A DNA stretch of 64,000 bases, taken from the NCBI GenBank assembly GCA_027924585.1, contig BSBM01000597.1, forward strand, positions 6,029,501-6,093,500. The letters are read 5' to 3'. The position numbers and the translations under genes are program-made. Shown in pieces: positions 55,688 through 64,000 of the stretch. Source of the stretch: Larix kaempferi. Its lineage: Eukaryota > Streptophyta > Pinopsida > Pinales > Pinaceae. The first letter of the stretch is position 1, and each line of letters starts with the position of its first letter. Below the pieces are notes generated by a model. That model searched no databases and was not told where the DNA came from. It saw nothing but the letters and a program-made list of their open reading frames with translations.

Positions 55688-58480
55688 AGATCCTTAAACG
55701 GATCGATTGGAAATGGAAATGATTTTTAGTCACGAACTATCGCACTGAGATATAAATATAAAGTTGCTTCTTCCTTGGTTCAAATGGATTACAAGTAAGA
55801 GTATACAGGTTACTTACATGGTATGTGTTCCATCGACAAGTGACTTGTATTTTAACTTGACAATTAAACTCCATATCATACTCTCACGTGGACATGTTCT
55901 CTTCGATGGTCGATGTTTTTATGTGGTCAATAGATGCTTTCTACTAGCTAACTCTGGAAGCTAGTTATTTGGATGGGACACATATTCATCCTCGTTTTCT
56001 CTACCATGGATTCCTGACATAGTCAACTATTCATCCTTGACGATTATACAGGATCGATTCTCATATTGGATTTTGTCTTGGCTCGAATGGCATTGAGGAT
56101 GGTATCGCACTGGTTGATGTGGTGGCAGTTGCAGCAAGACAAAATTTCAACTCTAACAAGTTGACGATTCAATCGTCATGTGTTGTCTTCCAATAATTGA
56201 CCCCACGAAAGCTCCAGTATTCACAACCAACATACCATATCAAGAAACATCCTCAACATTTATTTCACATTGGTCATGAGCGTTATCCATCAATTTCCCG
56301 TCTCTTCTTAGTTAGGTTATTTGAATCTAAACAATCTCTCATCAAGTGGTTGTCAATGGGGTTGTTGATCCCTCCATCATTGTATTAATTCGAAACCCTT
56401 GACTGACACAAATATTCTCCTCCCTTATTAGCAACAATGCCTCTTTTGAATTCAACTTCCTAAATATCAAATTTGAGAGTCAAGTCAATTTCTTCCATCC
56501 TCAAGAGGGGCTCTCTAGAATTCTTTAAAAGTTGTAACACCATCACAATTATTCACCGGTGCACAATTTTTATTTTCACTAACTTGCATAATTTTATCCA
56601 TCTCATTTCTTTTTGTGCAGGCTTCGCCCTTGCTACTGTCAACTACTAGGATCAAGTCTACCTTAAAAATGATCTTCAACACAAGACCACTGTCACAAGG
56701 ACAAGAAGGTCAAATTCTGAAATGAACCTTTAACACAACGTTCATGAAAGGACTACATTACAATATCACTACAATAAATATGATATTTTATCTCCACATT
56801 AACACCACTATTTACAAGAGATTTGGAAAATCATTTACTTTCAAATAATGATACAAAAGTGGTGTAAATGTGGAAATATGAAACTAGAGGTAACATTTTC
56901 ATTACAAAACTACTTGTAAATTATTTTTTAGGGTGTTAATTGCATACATGGATTCCCATATTGTATGATGCAAACCACAAAAAATAATCTTAAATCTACT
57001 CATATTTTGTGGTACTAAGCATCATAACCAAAAAATTAAAAAATTATTGGTGCCAAAAATTTAACACAATCGCATCATATTTAGTAAAGTTATGTCATAT
57101 TTTCAAGATTTATAATGAATACTAAGTAGAACAAGATTCATCCCAAACATTAAAATTTAACATCATTTTAACAAAAAGTAATAGAGAAAGAAAAGATCCT
57201 TAACCATTTAAAATTTCCATGAATACAACACTTCAACCATGTGCATATGGAAATTAAAATAGAATTGGTTGTTTTCCCATCATAGAATTCCAACTATACT
57301 CCATTTCAAGGAATATTATGAATAGTTTCATTCAATTTTATTTTCAAAAAATCAATATAAAACATAATACAAACTTGAATTACAAATTAATTAATTAATT
57401 AAAAGCAATTAAATAATATTTAATTATTAAAATAAAAAACCTAAAAATATAATAATATGGTAAACATTAAATGTAAAAATGTACCCAATCGAATTTAATT
57501 TGAAAAATTTTAAAAAGTTAAAAATATGATACTACGACAAACATTAAATGTAGAAATGTACCCAATCTAATTTAATTTGAAGAATTGATAATTGAAGTTG
57601 AGACAATGAGAATTATTAATTTTTACCTCTACATAAACATTGTTGGTCTTTTTTATAGCCGTATAAATGTATAGGATATACATGTATTGCATATTGCAAA
57701 GTGGTAGTGATTATATGGAGGTGTGCTCATTTTTTAAAAGTCTTTTTATACTTGTAACTAATTAAAATTTTAAATGTAGTTCCACATTAATAAAAAAATT
57801 AAGAATGAAAAAAGGTTGTGAAAAGAGAAATTTGGAAAATTTGTTAATAGAAAATGTTTTGATTTAATATTTAATCGAAAGTAAAAATCAATTTTGTTAA
57901 AAAAATTAATTAATAAAAATTAAAGAAAATTAAATTTAGGAAAGTTTTATGTTTTAAGGGATTTAATTTCTATCGATGCTTGATAGAGGAAGAGTTAAGA
58001 TAGATCTACGTTGGTTCCAATTGCAGTGACTGCATCAAAATAATGTTGCTTAAAAACCAGAATAACTACATTGAAATGGTCTCATCCAAAATTAATAAAA
58101 ATAATACTTACGTGATTAAAATGACCAATTTTGATTAAATAACATGTTCAATGATGACACATGTGGAAGAATGAAATGAAATTTAATGACAAATTACATA
58201 TATATTACAGAGTGATCAATCTCAATATGTCTTCTCCTTTTCTTTAAGTCACTCGTACCCCCTTTGTCATCTTCTCTTATCTATCATATGTGAAAGGAGG
58301 TAGAGTTCAAACACCATTTACCCTTAATTCCAGATATTGTATAAACATGTCTCTCTTTATTTCCAATATTCACACTTTATTTCTCAAATGTTAATCCTTG
58401 TGACTTATGGATTTCTCATGTGCATCACCATAACATTTTCTTTATAAAATTTTATGATGAATTACATGTATATTAATGCT
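55688..58480. other. AT-rich spacer, no gene seen
   Basis: Only short open frames. It contains an inverted repeat (CCACATTAACACCACT near 56793, AGTGGTGTAAATGTGG near 56861) and a tandem duplication of about 77 bp (AAACATTAAATGTA at 57462 and 57539, each followed by AATGTACCCAATC). I recognise no coding domain. Confidence 0.5.
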
Positions 58481-58481
58481 A

Positions 58482-59112
58482 TCATACAAAATGTAATATC
58501 ATTGAAATCAATGCAACTTAACAATACTATTATATTAAATATTGCATTTCCCATTGCACAAATTTCAAATTACACGGATACTAAATCATAAGGAAAATAT
58601 CCATCTAAATACATAGATCAATAGATAGTAGATGCCTCTCTCTGTAAGCCATGAAACTTAACAATACCAAGAAAAATCATTCCTAAAATTTAAGGAATGC
58701 AAAAAGATTTTATTATTATATTCCCACATTAAAATATTAGATGCCAATATATAGGCAAATTAGGGTTTCTTCTATTAAATTAACCTACTAGCCTCATTAT
58801 GGTAACTATAATTTAGGATTTTGACTATTTAATCCAATGGTATCATACAAAATGGCTTGATGAATAGATCATAAATGTCATTTTACTACACTAACTATGG
58901 TATTTTCAATTTATTCAAGTACATGGGTTTCTACTATTTAATTGAATGATATCATACAAAATTTAATATCATTGAAATCAATGCATCTTAACAATAATAT
59001 TAGATTATATTGCATTTCCCAATGCATAGATTCCAAATTAGAGGGATGTTTAGATCATGATGTAAATCTCCATCTAAAGACATAAACCAATAAATCATAG
59101 ATTTCCCTCAAC
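58482..59112. repeat. Direct duplication of about 165 bp
   Basis: 58482-58645 and 58950-59112 share TATCATTGAAATCAATGCA, then AACAATA, TATTGCATTTCCCA and CATCTAAA in the same order. The spacing is about 468 bp. Identity unknown. Confidence 0.7.
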
Positions 59113-59213
59113 ACAAAATAACTTATATCAACTAATTTTATCTAGTGAATCAACCCTCCTCTCAAAGTTATAAAACCAGCTTAGATCCAAATCCTAGGCT
59201 CTATCAAGCGCCG

Positions 59214-59281
59214 AGAGGGATCAAATCTCCCGGGGTGCAAACCTCTCCTTGAATAGCTCCTTGAGTGCAATACCTGAGCCA
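59214..59281 (-). other. Possible tRNA-related SINE fragment
   Basis: The minus strand has GTGGCTCAGGTATTGCAC (A-box-like) and, about 50 bases on, AGATTTGATCCCTC (B-box-like). The spacing suits a RNA polymerase III promoter. No boundaries or target duplications found. Confidence 0.3.
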
Positions 59282-59296
59282 CATAATCCTAAGCTC

Positions 59297-59740
59297 TAAA
59301 GTCTCTAGTTTAAGTCTCATATTTACTTTTTACTTTGTATTATTCTTTTTTGTTTATGGCCGACATAATATTTATTACTTTTTAATTTGTATTATTATTT
59401 TTTGTTTACTTTGTATTATTTTGTTACTGGACAAACACTCTAAAAACACCATAAAGTCTCATATTTACTTTTTACTTTGTATTAAAAGTAAAAAGTAAGT
59501 CTCTAGTTTAAGTCTCATATTTACTTTTTACTTTGTATTATTCTTTTTTGTTTATAGCCAACATAATATTTACCACCTAATCCGAAGCTCTAAAGTCTCT
59601 AGTTTAAGTCTCATATTTACCTTTTACTTTGTATTTTTCTTTTTTGTTTATGGCCGACATAATATTTATTACTTTTTACTTTGTATTATTCTTTTTTTTG
59701 TTTACTTTGTATTATTTTGTTACTCGACAAACACTCGACT
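59297..59740. repeat. Tandem/dispersed short repeat cluster
   Basis: TCTCTAGTTTAAGTCTCATA occurs three times (near 59300, 59501, 59597), each with TTTTTACTTTGTATTATT or a close form after it. CGACATAATATTTATTAC occurs at about 59361 and 59654. A short palindrome (TACTTTTTA...TAAAAAGTA) lies near 59465-59490. Confidence 0.75.
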
Positions 59741-60264
59741 CACAAGATCTCCCCCATACTAGAATGTAGAGCGCCTCTTGGTGCAATCAACAGAATAATA
59801 ACATTATATCGATCAATTATAAATTAGTGAATCCACCATCATCGCAATAGCAAAGTTTTGTAATAAGGAAAGGATATCCACAATGCATTCGCTGCCACAA
59901 CCATTTTTATTTGTGATAAGAGCCACTTTTACGACTAGTAATAAACCTAAAAAACAGTGATTAATTTTGAAATCATTTTTTGTTTTTTCTAATAATTTCT
60001 ACTATAGTAATTTCTATTCGTACTTTTAAGAGCCATGATGTGATGACTTAAAATCTTGTCATCTATATCGCATCAAATCAATTCATACATATCGCATCCA
60101 ATCAATTTAAGACTTCAAGTTTTGTCTAAATCTTACTATAATTTTTAAAATTCAAGTTTTGTCTAAATCTTACTATAATTTTCTATGATTTATTGATCTT
60201 AAATCTATATGTAATTAGTTGTCACACTTTAAATAAACTTACTTCATAGAAAATTTAAACTAAG
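59741..60264. other. AT-rich spacer, no gene seen
   Basis: It contains a short duplication (TTTTGTCTAAATCTTACTATAATTTT twice, near 60120-60180). No coding region recognised. Confidence 0.5.
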
Positions 60265-60559
60265 TTTTTTTTTTCCATTGAAAAATTAAACTTATTATTA
60301 ATACGGCGAAATAGTAAATGAGTCCAACTGTCACAAGAGTACAAAAGGTATAAACCTGTCCAGACAAACACCAAGTTTACCATCACATGGACAGCAAATA
60401 TGTGCCCAAATAAAGGTGTCAACTAAGAGCCCAAAATCATGGCCGATATAATCAGTTTATCAAGTCACAAAGTATCCAAAGACCAATGGGGGAAAACCCT
60501 GTAGAATAACATCATATATGCCTCCACATATTACATAAAATAATAAACAAAAAACAAAA

Positions 60560-60880
60560 TGTCATAAAATTTTCATCCAACTGAAAAACAATGGCCCAAA
60601 CATTGTCCAAAGATGGAAACTAGATATAGTAATCCTTCTATGCAGTCCCAGCAGCATGAGTGTCAAGATCAATAGTGTCCATAAGCCAGAAACAAAATAG
60701 CTAAAATAGACATATATGATAATAGCCGCAAAAAAGGTTATATCAGGAAAACCAATGAGGAGTTGGTGGCTGTAGCTTTTAAAGACCTGCACATAGTAAT
60801 ATAGTCGCAAAAAACATAAGCTAATACCACAAAAAGCCAAATTAAACAATATGGCCATTCTAGTAAAGAAGACAATAGCA
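60560..60880 (-). other. LINE 3' region
   Basis: It lies after the RNase H domain and before the T run. A hydrophobic open frame (60909-60562) is present, but nothing links it to a known protein. I treat it as 3' untranslated sequence. Confidence 0.5.
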
Positions 60881-61444
60881 TCATGTCCAATGTAAGTGAT
60901 AAGAACCATGGGAAAAGAGAAGGTCCTCCCACCATTCCTCCCACAAAATGATCCCTTCCTGTGAGGTCAAAGCCAGCTTGGAGAGCATATCAGCCTCAGT
61001 ATTCACCTCTCTGAAAATATGGGAAAAATGAGTGTGTTCAAATTCGAGAATTAACTTCCAAGCCGCATCCATCCAATGTGAAAGAAGCAGAACATTGAGT
61101 GGTGTGTTTCAATTTTCCCATGATATGATAGACAAAGAATCACCCAGTACTAAGAGTGAAGATATCTGCCTGGAGCGAGCAAAATGTAGCAAGAGCCAAA
61201 GGGTGCATAACTCACTGCGAGTATTGGAGGCAATTCCCAAATTGAGCCTAATACGGAAAAAACAAGTGGTGGAAAGGTGTAATAAAGCACCTGCCCCACT
61301 CATACCAGGCCCCCCGACTGCAGCCCCATTAAAGAAACCACAGGGGTACATCAAGACTGGAGGAGCCAAATGCCAACTCTTGTTCAAAACTTTCATGCCA
61401 TCTCCATGTCCATGAAAGGAAATATATTTTTTGAATGCAACCAA
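60881..61444 (-). pseudogene. LINE RNase H domain
   Basis: 61444-61109 gives YPCGFFNGAAVGGPGMSGAG, ASNTRSELCTLWLLLHFA and LLVLGDSLSIISWEN. 61072-60881 gives DAAWKLILEFEHTHFSHIFR, EVNTEADMLSKLAL. The glutamate (RSEL) and two later aspartates (GDSL, EADML) are present. The first motif reads FFNGAA where plant RNase H usually has an aspartate. A stop at 61109-61111 splits the domain. Confidence 0.8.
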
Positions 61445-61524
61445 AGTTCAACAACATATCCAATCCCGAAGAGGCACAAACTCCTCAAAGATTCGAGAAT
61501 TTCGAGCCTTCCAAACTTACCAGA

Positions 61525-61800
61525 TCATGAAACAAGGGAGTTCAAAACATGAGATGGAACATCTGAACCATGAATCAAGATAGTCACTAAGAGTGGAAGG
61601 TCTCCAAATGATTTGAATACCAGAGAGGGATGCAATTTGTTTCCAAAGCCCCTGTATGAATGTACAGGAGGAGAATAGATGGTCAACTGTTTCCTTCTGT
61701 ATGCAACATAGAGGACACCTTCCAGGGCCATTGTAACCCTGATGACATAAATTGTCCCATGTAAGTATTTCATTGCAAAGTTCCAGCCAAATAAAACATT
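61525..61800 (-). pseudogene. LINE zinc-binding region (zf-RVT type)
   Basis: The minus strand, in a frame beside the open one, reads GPGRCPLCCIQ-like text and KETVDHLFSSC (about 61680-61730), then FIQGLWKQIASLSGIQII. This C-x2-C plus H and C arrangement follows RT in plant LINEs. The frame is broken before and after. Confidence 0.6.
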
Positions 61801-61806
61801 TTATTT

Positions 61807-62463
61807 TTAGCGGAAGAGCCAGTTTCCAAACAGTTTTATGCCACCAATTAGTCTCGGGTTATTTATCTGCAAATAATGAATCATACGCCATTTAGAAGAA
61901 ACTGAGCCACGAGCCACATCCCATGACCAAGCTAATCTATCTAGAGTCTTAGATAGTTGAATATTTGACTGGCAAATGGGTCTGATATAATCTGCCCATG
62001 TAATCCCCATTATACCATTTAGTCCTAGCTGAGGAGCCGAGATCCACTTTGAACGCCCATCCTTATAGAGGTCAGTCGCATGTGCAAGTGTGCAAAACCC
62101 TTTTTCCCTGAGATGTGCCCTTAATTCCAAAGACAATATATATGCAGTGGGTCCCCCTAATATAGGATCAAGTCCCAGCCTTATGTCAGAACCATTACCA
62201 GGTATCCAAGATATCCATTGAGCTATAACATTGAATGAACCCATTAATCCATTCCAAATATTTGAGACACCGATAGTAGCCAGATGACCCTTTCGAAACC
62301 AATTTGCAACTGTAGAATTTTTCAAGGACTTGGCTCTGATAATCTTCCCCCAATCAGAATTGTCAAAAAGTGCATGCCATAAACTTTTTGCATGCAATGC
62401 CGAGACAAAAAGATCCAGGTCCTTTATATTCCATCCTCCCATAGTCCAAGGTCGAGCCAACAA
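61807..62463 (-). pseudogene. LINE RT C-terminal region
   Basis: A 218-codon open block beginning ARPWTMGGWNIKDLDLFVSA and including LHAKSLWHALFDNSDWGKII, TIGVSNIWNGLMGSF, WIPGNGSDIRLGLDPILGG and SSKWRMIHYLQINN. It matches the region between RT and the zinc finger in plant LINE ORF2, where GGLGL-type and GNG-type motifs are usual. The region right of it (62470-62890) is broken. Confidence 0.85.
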
Positions 62464-62898
62464 GGACCTTTTTATTAGGTGGAATTTTTCCTTTTCCCCT
62501 CCTCCAGACCATAAGAAACTAAAAATTTTCCTTCAAATAAGTCTAAGGATGGATCTTGGAATTTTACAAAGTGAAAACTAGTAGACCCCCACGTTCTGTA
62601 GAACCGCTTTTGCTAGCACAAGTCTGCCACTGATGCATAAGTGTCGAAAACTCCAATGGCTAATACGTAATTCAAAACGTCTAACAAGCTAGGACCAGTC
62701 ATTCAAAATATAATTCGAAGGCTTAATGAAAAACCCCAAATACTTCATTCCTTCAGTCAATTCTTTGAATTTTAGAGGTAAAATCGAACTAATCAACTGT
62801 TCCACATGAGCCTACAGGGAAAGTTTCAAAAAGTGTGACTTAAAATAACTAATGATCATACAAGTTACCAAGCAAAAGAAATCAAGGATCTTCTTATA

Positions 62899-63527
62899 CT
62901 AAAACCACTCCTCAAGGATGCCCAATCCAAAAAGCAAAACATCATCCATAAATAGTGAATGTGTAACAGATATATCTTTTGTAATCTTGATGCCAACAAT
63001 CTGTCCCTCCCTTTTTTCCTTATGTATAGTGAGACTCAGTCCTTCTATGACCAGCAGGAAAAGTAGAGGAGAGAGTGGGCTCCCCTGACGAAGGCCCCTG
63101 GAGGCTTTAAAGTAGTCCGATGGTTGTCCATTTATAAGTACAGCAAAATTATCTAATGATACACATGCCATTATCCATTTCATCACCTTCCATGGTAGAC
63201 TGATCTGAATCAGAATTAACCTTAGTAGATTCCAATCAACCCGATCATAAGCTTTCACTAAGTCCAATTGAAGAATGAGTGCATCAAGCCTCTTCTATTT
63301 TATACTGTGAAAAACTTCTTGTGTCACCCCCATAGCATCATGAATCTGGCGGCCCTGCAAAAATCCATACTATTCCATAGAGATGTGCCTTGAAAGGACC
63401 GGTTTGATCTGAACAGCAATGATCTTGGAAATTATCTTATATACTAAATTACAAAGAGCAATAGGCATGAACTCGTTAAAATTCTCCGGGTGGGATGATT
63501 TCGGAATGAGGGCTAGATATGTAGAAT
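62899..63527 (-). pseudogene. LINE reverse transcriptase
   Basis: From 63527: LALIPKSSHPENFNEFMPIA, LVYKIISKIIAVQIKPVLSR, a TAG, YGFLQGRQIHDAMG, another TAG near 63298, then the open block from 63267: DLVKAYDRVDWNLLRLILI, GLRQGSPLSPLLFLLVIEGL and the catalytic box LFMDDVLLFG near 62930 (FADD is usual; both aspartates are kept). It stops at 62899. Inactive because of stops and truncation. Confidence 0.9.
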
Positions 63528-64000
63528 TTTAAGTTACTAACCCACTACACCTATAAAAATCATTGTCCCTCAAAATGACCGTCTAATATTTGTATGTATG
63601 TGACATTTAACGTGCAAAATTTTTAACCAAATGTCAATTATGTATTCATACAGAAAGGTTCCAGACATGGTGGTGACTATTGTTTTTCAAGTAGCATAAA
63701 GATTAAACTAATCTTTTGAGAGCTCAATTGTTGTTTTTAGAGTTTTCATTCACTTCATTATTGCCAAACTATTTATTATTGTTTTTTCTTTTTAAATTCA
63801 AAATATCATTTAGCAACTATTTGATTGAATAAAAAAAAATGGAGTGATGTTTTTTCATTGACAAATCACAACAAAATTAATTTTTTTATAGGAAAATTTA
63901 AAAAAATACAATAAACAATGTAATTGATAGCATGCAATTATTTTATTATTTTCTTAATATATGACGTGACAACTTGAAAATAAATTAATGTGTCATGGAA
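63528..64000. other. AT-rich spacer, no gene seen
   Basis: No open frame of note and no repeat boundary recognised to the window end. Confidence 0.5.

Larger units (their letters stand above)
60265..63527 (-). mobile_element. LINE (non-LTR retrotransposon), 5'-truncated
   Basis: The minus strand from 63527 reads directly into RT (STYLALIPKSSHPENF), so the 5' end with ORF1 and endonuclease is missing. RT, the C-terminal region, a zinc-binding region and RNase H follow in the order of plant LINEs. A run of ten T on the + strand (60265-60274) is probably the poly(A) tail. Flanks GAAAATTTAAACTAAG (left) and GAATTTTAAGTTACTAA (right) resemble each other but are not a clean duplication. Confidence 0.85.

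Noticed and set aside
60562-60909. A hydrophobic 115-codon frame as a membrane protein gene
   Set aside because: It lies in the LINE 3' region, overlaps another frame, has low-complexity hydrophobic content and no promoter signals.

Overview
This window is plant nuclear DNA made almost entirely of transposable elements. I found no host gene, no rRNA or tRNA gene and no CRISPR. The mix points to a seed plant with a large, repeat-rich genome: Ty3/gypsy chromoviruses and a Tat-type gypsy, several Ty1/copia families primed by initiator tRNA-Met, a CACTA DNA transposon and an RNase H-bearing LINE. A conifer or other gymnosperm would fit, but the sequence does not prove it.

Layout. 1-3420: broken Tat-type gypsy (+), pol 3' part and probable 3' LTR. 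4139 to about 11040: decayed chromovirus 'gypsy A' (-) with an unusual tandem LTR arrangement at its 3' end. About 11300-50457: a CACTA transposon (-) whose transposase gene is split by 32 kb of nested insertions. 50458-55687: decayed copia element 'F' (-). 55688-60264: AT-rich spacer with small repeats. 60265-63527: 5'-truncated LINE (-). 63528-64000: AT-rich spacer.

The nest can be read from target-site duplications. Copia A (12904-44872, -) sits in the CACTA transposase gene between two copies of CCATC. Gypsy B (15672-43920, -; LTRs of about 4.24 kb) sits in the leader of copia A, one base before its gag ATG, between two copies of ACAAC. Two copia elements on the + strand then entered the right LTR of gypsy B: copia C (27270-34802; imperfect ATATT/CTATT) and copia D (35895-43257; TTAAG on both sides). 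The intact left LTR of gypsy B preserves both empty sites. The right CACTA terminus abuts a truncated LTR of copia F, so a fifth layer is possible. LTR divergence falls inwards: clearly over 10% for copia A, about 5% for gypsy B, 6/608 for copia C and 4/552 for copia D (hand counts).

Function. Every element carries visible defects. Copia C is nearest to intact: one long gag-pol frame, but with the protease aspartate changed to asparagine and a 1-nt deletion near the end. Gypsy B keeps one uninterrupted gag-pol frame broken by ten stop codons and no frameshift. Copia D lacks gag and most of pol, yet has nearly identical LTRs, so it probably moved using proteins from a relative such as copia C. 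C and D share leader sequence, U3 motifs including a hairpin, and a 3' region filled with minisatellite-like arrays.
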